In this document: piece after piece, positions 25,823 to 35,050 of the stretch | Position numbering within the stretch: position 1 is the stretch's first letter | How the letters are laid out: every line of letters starts with the position of its first letter | Assembly: GCF_030538285.1 (NCBI RefSeq) | Contig: NZ_JAUNUG010000005.1 | Span: forward strand, 24,651 to 88,650 | Direction of reading: 5' to 3' | DNA from: Corynebacterium sp. | Lineage (GTDB): Bacteria; Actinomycetota; Actinomycetes; Mycobacteriales; Mycobacteriaceae | Length of the DNA stretch: 64,000 bases | The notes under the pieces: model-generated | Databases searched by the model: none | The model's input: the letters and a program-made list of their open reading frames with translations, nothing else | Told to the model about the DNA's origin: nothing | Translations under genes and position numbers: made by a program

Positions 25823-28468
25823 CTAGTGCGCCGCCTCGTCCCAGTTCGCCCCGGACCCGGCCGAGACCTCCAGCGGGACGCGGAGGGTGATCGCCGAATC
25901 CATCTCGCGCTCGAGGATCTCACGCACCTGCCCCAGCTCGCCGGGGGCGATCTCAACCACCAGCTCATCGTGGACTTGAAGGAGGACGCGGGACTTCACG
26001 CGGGCGTCGATAAGCGCGCGATCGACGCGGATCATGGCGACCTTGATGATGTCCGCCGCCGTGCCCTGAATCGGCGCATTCAACGCGGCGCGCTCGGCGT
26101 TCTCGCGGGCGACGCGGTTATCGGACGTAAGCTCCGGCAGATAGCGCCGCCGTCCGAACAGCGTCGAGGTATAGCCGTCCTTGCGTGCCTGCTCCACCAC
26201 CTCGGCGAGGTAACGCTTCACCCCGCCGAAGCGCTCGAAGTAGTTCTCCATGATGCCCTTCGCTTCCCCAGCGGGGATCGACAGCTGCTGGGAAAGCCCA
26301 AAGGCGGACAGGCCGTAGACCAGACCATAGGACATCGCCTTCACGCGACGCCGCAGCTCAGGGGTGACCTCGTCGATGGGGACGTCGAACACGCGCGAAC
26401 CGACGTAATTGTGCAGGTCCTCGCCATCCCGGTAGGCCTCGATGAGCCCGGGGTCCTCAGACAGATGCGCCATGACACGCATCTCGATCTGGGAGTAGTC
26501 GGCGGTGAGCAGGCATTCATAGCCCTTGCCGACGACAAACGCCGAACGGATCCGCCGGCCCGCCGGGGTGCGCACCGGAATGTTCTGCAGGTTGGGATCC
26601 GTGGAACTCAGACGCCCGGTGGAGGCGACGGTCTGATTGAAAGTGGTGTGGATGCGCCCATCCGACTGCACCGTCTTGATCAGGCCCTCCAACGTGGTCT
26701 TCATCTTCTGGTACTCACGGTGCGCGAGCAGATGATCCAGGAAAGGGTGCGGGTTCTTCGCAGCCAGCGCCTCAATCTCGGCGGCGGCGGTGGAATAACC
26801 CGTCTTGGTTTTCTTGGTCTTGGGCATGCCGAAGGTATCGAAAAGCACCACCTGCAGCTGCTTCGGGCTCGACAGGTTGAGGTTCGGGTCGCCTGCCAGC
26901 TCCCGCGCGGCGGCTTCCTCCTCCTTGACCTGCTCGATGAACGTGGCCAGCTGATCCTCCAGCGTGTCCACGTCCACAGCGATACCGGTCGCCTCCATCC
27001 GGGCAAGGATCGCGGAGAGCGGGATCTCCAGATCCGCGTACAGCTCATAGGCGGAGATCTCCTGCAGCTGCTTGGCCAGCTCCTCCGACAGCTCCAGTAC
27101 GGCCGCCGCGGAATCCACTAGCGAGGTATCGCCCAGCAGAGACAGCTGCCCCTCCGGCTCGGCGAGTTGGCGCTGCAGATGGCGCTGGTAGACATCCTTG
27201 AGCTCATAGGTGCGCTGGCCGGGGCGCAGCAGGTATGCCGCGATGGCCGTGTCGTGCGTGACGCCACCGAGCTCCATCCCGCGACCGGCGAACATGTGGA
27301 ACGCCGCCTTCGCGCCGTGCAGGTACTTCGGGTCCTCCGACGCCAGCCACGTGGCCAGGGCCTTATCGTCGGCCGGGTCGAGTTCGGCGACTTCGGCGCT
27401 GACGGCATGTCGTTGCTTATCGACGATCGCCACCGCCTGCACATCCCCCTGATTCGGGCGCGCGTCACCGACCGCGAACAAGGCCAGGCCCTGCCCCGCG
27501 CGGGCGGGCAACCACTCGGAGAGGGGCTGGTCGTCGACGGTGACGTCGATAAGCTCTTCGGAGGTGGATTCCAGCGTGCCTTCCGTGGGCACCACCGCGA
27601 GGATCCGTTCGCGGAGGTTGGCGCCGAACTGCAGGTCATCGAAACGCGCGGCGACTTGCGCCACATCCGCGGGACGCTGGGTGAGCTGATCCGGGCCGAC
27701 GGGCAGCTCCATATCGGTGAGCATGTGCGTGAGCTGGCGGTTGAGACGCACCTGGTCGAGGCGCTCGCGAAAATTATCGCCGGCCTTGCCCTTGATCTCC
27801 GCGGCATGCTCCAGCAGGTTATCCAGCGTGCCGTACTGCTGGATCCACTTCGTCGCCGTCTTCTCCCCCACGCCCGGAATGTTGGGCAGGTTATCGGACG
27901 GGTCTCCGCGCAGCGCCGCGAAATCCGGGTACTGCGCCGGGGTGAGCCCATACTTCTCCTCCACCGCGGCCGGGGTGAAACGATGCAGCGTGGACACCCC
28001 GCGCATCGGATACAGCACCGTGACCTCATCGGAGACCAGCTGCAGATAATCGCGGTCCCCGGTGATGATCAGCGTCTCAAAACCCAGGGGCTGCGCGGCG
28101 GTGGTCAGCGTGGCGAGGATGTCATCCGCCTCGTAATTCGCCATGCTCAGAGTCTGGATACCCAGGTCCTCCAGGATCTCCTGCAGGATGTCGACCTGCC
28201 CCTTGAACTCCGGCGGCGAAGCCTCACGCTGCGCCTTGTACTCGGGGAACATCTCCGTACGGAAAGTCTGGCGCCCGACGTCAAAAGCCACCGCGATGTG
28301 GCTCGGACGTTCCTCGGCGAGGATATTAGCCAGCATGGAGAGGAAACCGTAGACGGCGTTGGTGTGCTGTCCCCCGGTCGTCGAGAAGTTCTCGGCGGGC
28401 AGAGCATAGAAGGCACGGAAGGCCATCGAGTGCCCGTCAATGAGCAAAAGGCGGTTGTTCTCAGTCAC
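25823..28468 (-). CDS. polA: DNA polymerase I
   Basis: An 881-aa Pol I that fills gaps in repair and removes Okazaki primers. The 5' nuclease domain is first (LLLIDGHSMAFRAFYAL, GDRDYLQLV, GDPSDNLPNIPGVGEKTA). A middle 3'-5' exonuclease-like domain follows whose DxE-type catalytic residues are not evident, as in other actinobacterial Pol I. The polymerase domain ends the protein (DYSQIEMRVMAHL, YGLVYGLSAFGLSQQL, LQVHDELVVE). GTG at 28468 is chosen because it begins at the conserved start VTENNRLLLIDG. Four dispersed motif copies lie inside or close by. Confidence 0.96.
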   Translation of the reverse strand: MTENNRLLLIDGHSMAFRAFYALPAENFSTTGGQHTNAVYGFLSMLANILAEERPSHIAVAFDVGRQTFRTEMFPEYKAQREASPPEFKGQVDILQEILEDLGIQTLSMANYEADDILATLTTAAQPLGFETLIITGDRDYLQLVSDEVTVLYPMRGVSTLHRFTPAAVEEKYGLTPAQYPDFAALRGDPSDNLPNIPGVGEKTATKWIQQYGTLDNLLEHAAEIKGKAGDNFRERLDQVRLNRQLTHMLTDMELPVGPDQLTQRPADVAQVAARFDDLQFGANLRERILAVVPTEGTLESTSEELIDVTVDDQPLSEWLPARAGQGLALFAVGDARPNQGDVQAVAIVDKQRHAVSAEVAELDPADDKALATWLASEDPKYLHGAKAAFHMFAGRGMELGGVTHDTAIAAYLLRPGQRTYELKDVYQRHLQRQLAEPEGQLSLLGDTSLVDSAAAVLELSEELAKQLQEISAYELYADLEIPLSAILARMEATGIAVDVDTLEDQLATFIEQVKEEEAAARELAGDPNLNLSSPKQLQVVLFDTFGMPKTKKTKTGYSTAAAEIEALAAKNPHPFLDHLLAHREYQKMKTTLEGLIKTVQSDGRIHTTFNQTVASTGRLSSTDPNLQNIPVRTPAGRRIRSAFVVGKGYECLLTADYSQIEMRVMAHLSEDPGLIEAYRDGEDLHNYVGSRVFDVPIDEVTPELRRRVKAMSYGLVYGLSAFGLSQQLSIPAGEAKGIMENYFERFGGVKRYLAEVVEQARKDGYTSTLFGRRRYLPELTSDNRVARENAERAALNAPIQGTAADIIKVAMIRVDRALIDARVKSRVLLQVHDELVVEIAPGELGQVREILEREMDSAITLRVPLEVSAGSGANWDEAAH

Positions 28469-28533
28469 GCCATCCCAGTGTAGCCAGCCTGATTGCCGGA
28501 GCAGGGGGAGCATGGATTAAGATGATTAGGCAC

Positions 28534-28607
28534 GCCCTCGTAGCCCAACTGGCAGAGGCAACGGATTCAAAACCCGTACAGTGTGGGTTCGAATCCCACC
28601 GGGGGCA
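28534..28607 (+). tRNA. tRNA with CAA anticodon (tRNA-Leu by anticodon), short variable loop
   Basis: 74 nt. The acceptor stem GCCCTCG pairs with CGGGGGC (one U-G pair), discriminator A73. The D arm GCCC...GGC contains the loop AACTGGCAG. The anticodon arm is ACGGA-TTCAAAA-CCCGT, anticodon CAA with one A-C mismatch at the base of the loop. The T arm is GTGGG-TTCGAAT-CCCAC. The variable loop is only about five bases, whereas leucine tRNAs are normally class II with a long arm. The 3' CCA is not fully encoded. It lies upstream of polA on the opposite strand, and a terminator follows. Confidence 0.85.
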
Positions 28608-28629
28608 CCCTTTTAACTCACGCAGAATT

Positions 28630-28667
28630 ACCCCCTGGTCAACTACCGGTTCACCAGGGGGTTTCCT
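28630..28667 (+). terminator. Intrinsic terminator after the tRNA
   Basis: ACCCCCTGGT (28630-28639) pairs perfectly with ACCAGGGGGT (28653-28662), followed by a TTTCC tract. It lies 22 nt after the tRNA. Confidence 0.85.
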
Positions 28668-28748
28668 CGTGGACACCACCTGATCCTAGAGTGAGAGCGC
28701 TCCACGTCGGGCCACCCCCGACCCGCGCACACCACAGGAGACAATGAC

Positions 28749-29975
28749 GTGTCCACCCCCACTATGCCGGACGCCCCCGAGGTTCCCGCAGACCAGGTCG
28801 AGGCCGCAGCGCGCAGCCCCCTGGAACGCTTCGGACTGCAGGGCAAGGCCCTCGACATCGCCAACTGGGTCGCCGTAGCCCTGGGCATCTACCTGCTCAT
28901 CACGGCCGTCAGCGTGATCGGTGATGGATTCAAGGCAGCCACCGGCGGCCAGGCGGAGGAACTGTTCGCCTTCGCCTCCAACCCGCTCATCGCCCTGATG
29001 ATCGGTGTGCTGGCGACCGCGCTTATCCAATCCTCGTCGACTGTCACCTCCATCACCGTCGGCCTGGTCGCCGGTGGTCTGCCCATGGCCACCGCCATCC
29101 CCATGCTCATGGGCGCGAACATCGGTACGACACTGACGTCCACGCTGGTCTCCCTGGGCATGGTCCGCCAGAAGGAAGACTTCCGACGCGCCTTCGCCGC
29201 CGCCTCCGTGCACGACTTCTTCAACCTCCTGGCAGTGGTCATCTTCCTGCCGCTGGAGATGATGTTCGGCATCCTCGACCGCACCTCCACTTTCCTCGCC
29301 GATGGACTCGCCGGTTCTGATGGTGGGCTTTTCGCCACCATCTTCGCCGGCATCGGCACCGCGGTGACCACCGTGACCGATCCGCTGGCCGACCTCATCG
29401 GCATGATCGGTGATCTCCTGCCCGCCCCGTGGGGTGGCATCCTGCTGATCGTCATCGGCATCGGCCTGATCCTCGCGGTGATCAACTTCATCGGCGTGCT
29501 GCTCAAGGTCGTCATGGTGGGCAAGGCCAAGAAGGTCCTTCACAACGCCATCGGCCGTGGCCCGCTGTCCGGCATCCTGTCCGGCACCCTCATCACCGTC
29601 ATGGTGCAGTCCTCCTCCACGACGACATCGCTGATGGTGCCGCTGGCCGGTTCCGGCACGTTCTCCCTCAAGCAGGTATACCCCTTCACACTGGGCGCGA
29701 ACATCGGCACCACCATCACCGCCCTCATTGCGGCCTTCGCCTTCACCGGTGTGGAAGCACGCCTGGCGATCCAGGCAGCTCTGGTGCACCTGCTGTTCAA
29801 CCTTTTCGCCACGGTTTTGATCTATGGTCTGCCGTTCCTGCGCAACATCCCCATCTTCGGCGCCACCACCCTGGCCCGGCTGGGAGCCGAGAACAAGCTC
29901 TACATAGCCGGGTGGGTCCTCGGCGTCTTCCTGGCACTGCCGGCCCTGCTCATCTTCCTCACCGTGATTTTCTAG
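28749..29975 (+). CDS. nptA: Sodium/phosphate cotransporter, NptA/PNaS family
   Basis: A 408-aa polytopic membrane protein with the two inverted repeats of the SLC34/NptA fold. Each contains the QSSS motif (ALIQSSSTVTSIT near residue 95; MVQSSSTTTSLMV near 285) and a GANIGTT motif (MLMGANIGTTLTSTL and FTLGANIGTTITALI). Predicted to import phosphate with sodium. GTG at 28749 behind AGGAGA. It is followed by a small coiled-coil gene and a PstS-like lipoprotein gene with short spacing, a phosphate-uptake operon without ABC permease or ATPase genes. Confidence 0.92.
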   Translation: MSTPTMPDAPEVPADQVEAAARSPLERFGLQGKALDIANWVAVALGIYLLITAVSVIGDGFKAATGGQAEELFAFASNPLIALMIGVLATALIQSSSTVTSITVGLVAGGLPMATAIPMLMGANIGTTLTSTLVSLGMVRQKEDFRRAFAAASVHDFFNLLAVVIFLPLEMMFGILDRTSTFLADGLAGSDGGLFATIFAGIGTAVTTVTDPLADLIGMIGDLLPAPWGGILLIVIGIGLILAVINFIGVLLKVVMVGKAKKVLHNAIGRGPLSGILSGTLITVMVQSSSTTTSLMVPLAGSGTFSLKQVYPFTLGANIGTTITALIAAFAFTGVEARLAIQAALVHLLFNLFATVLIYGLPFLRNIPIFGATTLARLGAENKLYIAGWVLGVFLALPALLIFLTVIF

Positions 29976-29987
29976 AAGGAGCCCACC

Positions 29988-30209
29988 ATGACCACTGATC
30001 CCAAGCTCACCCTGGAAGAGCAGCTCGAGGAGATCCTCGCCGACACCGAACGCCGTCTGCAGGAACTGCAGGAGCAGCGCCAGCGCGAAGAGATCGAGCG
30101 TCTGCCCGAGCTGTTCGCCGCGACCAGCAGCCGGTGGCTCAACATCCGTTTGTTCATCGACGAACTGATGACTGATCTGCGCGGCCGCAAGGACGAGGAG
30201 GAGGCATGA
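29988..30209 (+). CDS. Small coiled-coil protein between nptA and a PstS-like gene
   Basis: 73 aa, with AAGGAG 6-7 nt before the ATG. Residues 8-40 are a charged heptad-type helix (LEEQLEEILADTERRLQELQ), then an amphipathic segment RWLNIRLFIDELMTDL. No membrane segment or known domain. It lies 12 nt after nptA and overlaps the next gene by ATGA, so it is co-translated with both. A cytoplasmic regulator or adaptor of the transporter is possible (PhoU-like in place, not in sequence). Confidence 0.8.
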   Translation: MTTDPKLTLEEQLEEILADTERRLQELQEQRQREEIERLPELFAATSSRWLNIRLFIDELMTDLRGRKDEEEA

Positions 30210-31156
30210 TGTCCCACCGTGCCACCGCCGCGCTGATCGCCGCCACCCTGATGCTCAGCGGCTGCACCGCAAGCGACGACCCCATCCGTATCACCGGTTC
30301 CTCCACGGTCGCGCCCATTACCGCGCACATGGCCCGCGCCGAGCAGGTGGCCATCGAGCAGACCACCGACGGCACCCTCGACGGTTTCGAGGAGTTCTGC
30401 CGGGGCGATTCCCACCTCAACAACGCCTCCGTGCCGATCCCTGCGGACTACGTTGACCTCTGCGCCGACAATGATATTGAGTTCATCGAGCTGCCTATCG
30501 CGCTCGATGCTCTGTCCGTGGTGCGCAACTCCGCCAACGGCGCCGTCCAAGACATCACCCTGGCAGAGCTGAGGGAAATCTGGGCGCCGGATTCCCAGGT
30601 CACCACCTGGTCAGACGTGCGCACTGAGTGGCCCGACGAGGAGATTGTCCTGGTGGGGCGCCCCGCAGGTTCCGGTACCTACGACTATTTCACCGGCGCC
30701 GTCAATGGTGAGGCCGGAGCCATCCGCGATGACTACCGTTCCACCGACGACATCGATGAGCTCACCGGGTGGATCGCCGACGACAGTAATGCCCTCGGGT
30801 TCATGGGTATCGGTAACTATCTGGCCGCCGACGAAGCAGACCGCAACGTCATGGCAACCCTGGCCGTGGACGGTGTTGAGCCGTCTCTGGCCGGCGTGCA
30901 GGACGGCTCCTACCAGGCACTCACCCGCCCGTTGTTCCTCTACGTCTCGGTCCCGGCGCTCGAGGAACGCGCGGACGTGGAGGAGTTTGTCACCGGCTAC
31001 CTCGACGAGGTCTACGATCATCTGCCGCTGGTGTACTACTACCGATTCGAGGCAGAGACCTATGACAAGGTGCGCGCTCGATTTGAGGAGCGCGTCACCG
31101 GGACGCTTCTCGATGGTGTGGATCCCGCCGAGGCCGACATCGAAGAGCTGCTCTAA
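30206..31156 (+). CDS. PstS-like phosphate-binding lipoprotein
   Basis: A 316-aa protein with a lipoprotein signal (ALIAATLMLSGC). The mature part is a type II binding-protein fold with PstS hallmarks: IRITGSSTVAPIT at the start (phosphate-binding loop), then ALSVVRNSAN, LAELREIWAP and VGRPAGSGTYDYF (second anion loop). Expected to hold phosphate at the outer membrane face. No pst permease genes are nearby; it is instead coupled to nptA through the coiled-coil gene (ATGA overlap at 30206, GGAGGAGG upstream). Confidence 0.88.
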   Translation: MMSHRATAALIAATLMLSGCTASDDPIRITGSSTVAPITAHMARAEQVAIEQTTDGTLDGFEEFCRGDSHLNNASVPIPADYVDLCADNDIEFIELPIALDALSVVRNSANGAVQDITLAELREIWAPDSQVTTWSDVRTEWPDEEIVLVGRPAGSGTYDYFTGAVNGEAGAIRDDYRSTDDIDELTGWIADDSNALGFMGIGNYLAADEADRNVMATLAVDGVEPSLAGVQDGSYQALTRPLFLYVSVPALEERADVEEFVTGYLDEVYDHLPLVYYYRFEAETYDKVRARFEERVTGTLLDGVDPAEADIEELL

Positions 31157-31181
31157 CCCCGACGCCAGCAAGGTGCGCGTT

Positions 31182-32000
31182 TTAGAGCATCGCGGCGCCG
31201 TTGTTGCGGGCCAAAACCTCATTGCCCAGGTCCGTGGGGTGCAGCGACATGGTGTAGCCCGGGCTGGTGAAGTCGATGACGCCAGCGATGTAACGGGAGG
31301 CATCGGGGGCGCAAGTGTTGTGGCCGCGCGTCATCGCGTAGTAGTCCACGAAGATCATGCCGTTGCGCTCGGCGCCGACGCGCTGCATTTCACGGATGTT
31401 GTTTTCCACCTGATGACCCGGGACCGGGATGCCCAGCGGCAGGTTCGGGATGACCTGGATGGGGCACAGGCCGGTGCCATTGGTCACCTCCAGCATGCCG
31501 GCAACGATGATGCGGGCACCCGGCGCAACGCTGCGGATCTTGGCGGCGGCGATGGAGAGGTTGTGGGAGAAGCGCTCGGTCATCGACGGCACGTTGCTGG
31601 AGTCCGCGCCTTCGCTGCGGCCGAAGGGGCCCCAGTCATTGACGCCGATGGCCAGGTAGACGGCGCGGGTACCGCCGGTAAGATCGCCTTCCCGGATGGC
31701 GGCGTCGATCTTCCCCAGCATGGATCGGGAGGTCTCGGCGGTACAGGAGCGGTCCACGACGGGAACACCCGTCTGCCGGGCCATCTTGCGGGGCCAGTTG
31801 TGGGGGGATTGCAGACAGCCGCCCGAGGCGCGCGGGTAATCCGCGGGCACCATGTCAGAGGACAACGAGCTGCTCCGATAGTGGTTGTAGAACTGGTCCG
31901 GCATGGCGGTATAGGAGTCACCGAAGACGACGGCGTTGCCCGGCTGGGCCTGGGCGGGGGCGGCGGCAAGCAGGGTGGCCAGGCGGCGGAATCGGAGCAT
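31182..32000 (-). CDS. Secreted SGNH/GDSL-type esterase
   Basis: A 272-aa protein with an N-terminal signal peptide (LATLLAAAPAQAQ). Block I VFGDSYTA carries the catalytic Ser, LAIGVNDWG is block III with the Asn, and LHPTDLG at the end gives the Asp-x-x-His-like block V in the order HPTD. Four cysteines suggest disulfides. Similar secreted SGNH proteins of Corynebacterium act on lipids or mycolyl esters; the substrate is unknown. Convergent with the PstS-like gene and divergent from the oxidoreductase operon. Confidence 0.85.
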   Translation of the reverse strand: MLRFRRLATLLAAAPAQAQPGNAVVFGDSYTAMPDQFYNHYRSSSLSSDMVPADYPRASGGCLQSPHNWPRKMARQTGVPVVDRSCTAETSRSMLGKIDAAIREGDLTGGTRAVYLAIGVNDWGPFGRSEGADSSNVPSMTERFSHNLSIAAAKIRSVAPGARIIVAGMLEVTNGTGLCPIQVIPNLPLGIPVPGHQVENNIREMQRVGAERNGMIFVDYYAMTRGHNTCAPDASRYIAGVIDFTSPGYTMSLHPTDLGNEVLARNNGAAML

Positions 32001-32135
32001 GGATTACTCCCAGGAGGGTTGAACTGACAACTACTTTCACATTCTCTTAGTCAGCGGCGAAAAACACACTCCTCCGCTTCCCTCTCCTGCGCAGTTGCCG
32101 CACATTTCGGGGGCCCGGCTCTTAGAGTGGACCAT

Positions 32136-32717
32136 ATGGTCGAAGTAAGAATTCACGGTCGAGGCGGGCAGGGCGTGGTCACCGCATCCGACCTCATTGC
32201 GATGGCGGCTTTCCAGGAGGGGCGTCACGCGCAGGCGTTTCCCTCCTTCGGATCGGAGCGCACGGGGGCTCCTGTGGTGGCGTACTGCCGCATCAGCGAC
32301 ACCCCGATCCGCACGCGGGAGCCGGTGCTGCACCCGGATCTAGTGGTGGTGCAGGACCGCACGCTGCTGCCGATCCTCAATGTCATCTCGGGATTGACGG
32401 AGGAAGGTTATGTACTCATCAATTCCTCGAAGCGCAGCGCTGAACTGGGGCTCAGCGATCTGCAGGCCCGCCAGCCCGCGGGGCATTTCATGACGCTCCC
32501 GGCCACCGACATCGCCCGCGAGCACACGGGCCGCACCGTGCCGAATGCAGTGCTGCTCGGCGGGGTGGCGGCGTTGACCGGTCTCTACCGGATGGAGTCG
32601 GTGGCCCACGCCATCATGGCCCGTTTCCCGGGCAAGGTCGGCGAGATGAATGTCGCTGCCGCGCGGGCGGCTTATGACCTGGTCGTATCCAAGCAGCAGG
32701 AGGCAAGCCATGCTTAA
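32136..32717 (+). CDS. 2-oxoacid:acceptor oxidoreductase, gamma subunit
   Basis: A 193-aa gamma subunit (PorG type). It begins with VEVRIHGRGGQGVVTASDL, the family signature, then RHAQAFPSFGSERTGAPVVAYCRIS and NAVLLGGVAALTG. It is the CoA-binding-associated gamma domain of pyruvate or 2-oxoisovalerate:ferredoxin oxidoreductases. ATG at 32136 is preferred over GTG at 32127. First gene of a four-gene operon; the next gene starts 8 nt inside its 3' end. Confidence 0.92.
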   Translation: MVEVRIHGRGGQGVVTASDLIAMAAFQEGRHAQAFPSFGSERTGAPVVAYCRISDTPIRTREPVLHPDLVVVQDRTLLPILNVISGLTEEGYVLINSSKRSAELGLSDLQARQPAGHFMTLPATDIAREHTGRTVPNAVLLGGVAALTGLYRMESVAHAIMARFPGKVGEMNVAAARAAYDLVVSKQQEASHA

Positions 32718-33954
32718 GCAGATCGAGGGTTCCCAGGCGGTGGCCCAGGCCGTCGCCGCGTGCCGTCCGGAGGTCATCTGCGCCTATCCGATTTCCCCGC
32801 AGACCCACATCGTGGAGGCCCTATCCGCGATGAGTAAGAAGGGAGAGCTGGGCAGTTGCGAGTACGTCAACGTCGAGAGTGAGTTCTCGGCGATGTCCGC
32901 CTCCATCGGCGCGTCGGCGGCAGGCGCCCGCTCGTACACTGCGACTGCCTCGCAGGGCCTGCTGTTTATGGTCGAGGCGGTGTACAACGCCTCCGGCCTG
33001 GGTCTGCCGATCGTCATGACGGTGGCCAACCGCGCCATCGGCTCGCCGATCAACATCTGGAACGACCAGACTGATTCCATGTCTCAGCGCGACTCCGGGT
33101 GGTTACAGCTGTATGCCACTGATAACCAGGAGGCCGCCGACCTGCACGTCCAGGCCTTCAAGATCGCCGAGGAGCTTTCCTTGCCGGTGATGGTGTGCAT
33201 GGATGGTTTCATCCTCACCCACGCGATGGAGCAGGTGGATATCCCGGAAATGACGGACGTCGATAAGTTCCTTCCTCCCTATGAACCGCGCCAGGTGCTG
33301 GACCCGGCCGCCCCGATCTCCATTGGTGCGATGGTCGGCCCCGAAGCATTCACTGAGGTGCGCTACCTGGCCCATCACAAGCAGCTGCAGGCCCTGGATG
33401 TGATCCCGCGGGTGAGCGCGGAATTCGCCGAGATCTTCGGCCGCGATTCCGGTGGGCTCATGCATCACTACCGCATCGAGGACGCTGAGACGATCATCGT
33501 GTGTCTAGGGTCGGTCACCGGCACGCTGCGCGATGTTATCGATGAGCGCCGCGGGCGGGGCGAGAAGATCGGCGTGCTCTCACTGGTTTCCTTCCGCCCC
33601 TTCCCCGCCGCCGCGGTCCGCGCGGCGCTGAGCAACTGCACGCGTTTCATCGTGCTGGAGAAGGCATTTTCCGTCGGCATCGGCGGCATCGTCTCCTCGC
33701 ACTGCCGCGCCGCAATGCGGGGCAAGCGCTTTATCTGCCACGAACTCATCGCCGGGCTCGGCGGCCGTGACATCACGAAGGATTCGCTGCACGCCTACCT
33801 CGACAAGGCTGTCGTCGACGAGGTGGAGGATACGACCTTCCTGGACCTTGATCACGAGCTTGTCGACGCCGAGCTTAACCGCGAGAACACCGAACGCCGC
33901 TCCGGTGCCATTCCGGAGAACATGCTCCGCGACCTAGCCGCGAGGGAGAACTGA
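32710..33954 (+). CDS. porA: 2-oxoacid:acceptor oxidoreductase, alpha subunit
   Basis: 414 aa. The N-terminal pyrimidine-binding domain has ICAYPISPQTHIVEALS, then EYVNVESEFSAMSASIGASAAG and SYTATASQGLLFMVEAVYNASGLGLPIV, all typical of PorA. The C-terminal domain carries IIVCLGSVTGTLRDVIDERR. It forms the TPP-dependent core with the beta subunit. ATG 32710 overlaps the gamma stop (ATGCTTAA), with AGGAGG upstream. Pyruvate is the likely substrate by subunit type; other 2-oxoacids are possible. Confidence 0.92.
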   Translation: MLKQIEGSQAVAQAVAACRPEVICAYPISPQTHIVEALSAMSKKGELGSCEYVNVESEFSAMSASIGASAAGARSYTATASQGLLFMVEAVYNASGLGLPIVMTVANRAIGSPINIWNDQTDSMSQRDSGWLQLYATDNQEAADLHVQAFKIAEELSLPVMVCMDGFILTHAMEQVDIPEMTDVDKFLPPYEPRQVLDPAAPISIGAMVGPEAFTEVRYLAHHKQLQALDVIPRVSAEFAEIFGRDSGGLMHHYRIEDAETIIVCLGSVTGTLRDVIDERRGRGEKIGVLSLVSFRPFPAAAVRAALSNCTRFIVLEKAFSVGIGGIVSSHCRAAMRGKRFICHELIAGLGGRDITKDSLHAYLDKAVVDEVEDTTFLDLDHELVDAELNRENTERRSGAIPENMLRDLAAREN

Positions 33955-33955
33955 C

Positions 33956-35050
33956 ATGTCTGATTTTCGCTACACCACAGCCCTGCCCATGCCAAGCTTC
34001 CCGGAAACGGAAATCCCCGGCTCGGAGGACACGAAGTTCTATCAGGTGGGCTCTTTCGCCGTCGGTAATCGACTTATCGAGGACAAGTTACTGTCGATTC
34101 AGTCGGGCCCGGACCGCTTCAACTCGCTGACCTCCGGTCACCGCGCCTGCCAGGGATGTGGCGAGGCACTCGGTGCCCGCTACGCCCTCGACGCCGCGGT
34201 CGCCACCACCGACGGCCAGCTCATCGCGTGTAATGCCACCGGCTGCCTGGAGGTTTTCTCCACCCCCTATCCGGAGACGTCCTGGAACCTGCCGTGGATC
34301 CACTCGCTGTTCGGCAATGCTCCGGCCGTCGCTACGGGTGTGGCCGCGGCGCTCAAGGCAAAGGGACGCGAGGATGTCCGCGTCGTCGCCCAAGGCGGTG
34401 ACGGCGGCACCGTCGACATCGGCTTCGGGCCCCTGTCCGGCATGTTCGAGCGTAATGACGATGTCCTCTACATCTGCTACGACAACGAGGCGTACATGAA
34501 CACCGGCGTGCAGCGCTCCGGCGCCACCCCGCCGGCCGCGCGCACCGCGACCACCCAGCCGGTGGGCCCGGAGCCGGGCAATGTCTTCGGGCAGGGCAAG
34601 AACCTGCCGCGGATCGCCATGGCGCACGAGATTCCCTATGTCGCCACCGCCACCGTCGCCGATCTGCATGACCTGGAGTACAAGGTGACCCGCGCGATGG
34701 AGATGCGCGGCGCTCGCTACCTGCATGTTTTCGTACCCTGCCCACTCGGCTGGGGTTCGGCGTCAAAGGACACCATCAAGTTGGCCCGCCTGGCCACCCA
34801 GACCGGCCTGTTCCCGGTGTTCGAGGCGGAGTACGGCGAGGTCACGTCGGTGAAGAAGATCCGCCGGCCGGCACCGGTGGAGGAGTACCTGAAGCTGCAG
34901 CGTCGATACGCGCATCTGTTCCGCAAGGGCGGCGCACCGGAGGTCATTGAGCGCCTGCAGGCGGTCGCCGACCGCAACATCCGCCGTTACAACCTCATCG
35001 ACGAGCAGTCACTGGATGAGTTCATCAAGTACGAAGGAGACGACAAGTGA
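33956..35050 (+). CDS. porB: 2-oxoacid:acceptor oxidoreductase, beta subunit (TPP-binding)
   Basis: 364 aa. The TPP motif GDG is in AQGGDGGTVDIGFGPL, with NDDVLYICYDNEAYMNTGVQ closing the diphosphate-Mg site. Cysteines in ACQGCGEALGAR, NATGCLEVF and FVPCPLGW fit the ligands of the proximal 4Fe-4S cluster of PorB. The ATG lies 1 nt after the porA stop; the next gene overlaps its stop by GTGA. Catalyses decarboxylation and acetyl transfer to CoA with electrons sent to clusters. Confidence 0.93.
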   Translation: MSDFRYTTALPMPSFPETEIPGSEDTKFYQVGSFAVGNRLIEDKLLSIQSGPDRFNSLTSGHRACQGCGEALGARYALDAAVATTDGQLIACNATGCLEVFSTPYPETSWNLPWIHSLFGNAPAVATGVAAALKAKGREDVRVVAQGGDGGTVDIGFGPLSGMFERNDDVLYICYDNEAYMNTGVQRSGATPPAARTATTQPVGPEPGNVFGQGKNLPRIAMAHEIPYVATATVADLHDLEYKVTRAMEMRGARYLHVFVPCPLGWGSASKDTIKLARLATQTGLFPVFEAEYGEVTSVKKIRRPAPVEEYLKLQRRYAHLFRKGGAPEVIERLQAVADRNIRRYNLIDEQSLDEFIKYEGDDK

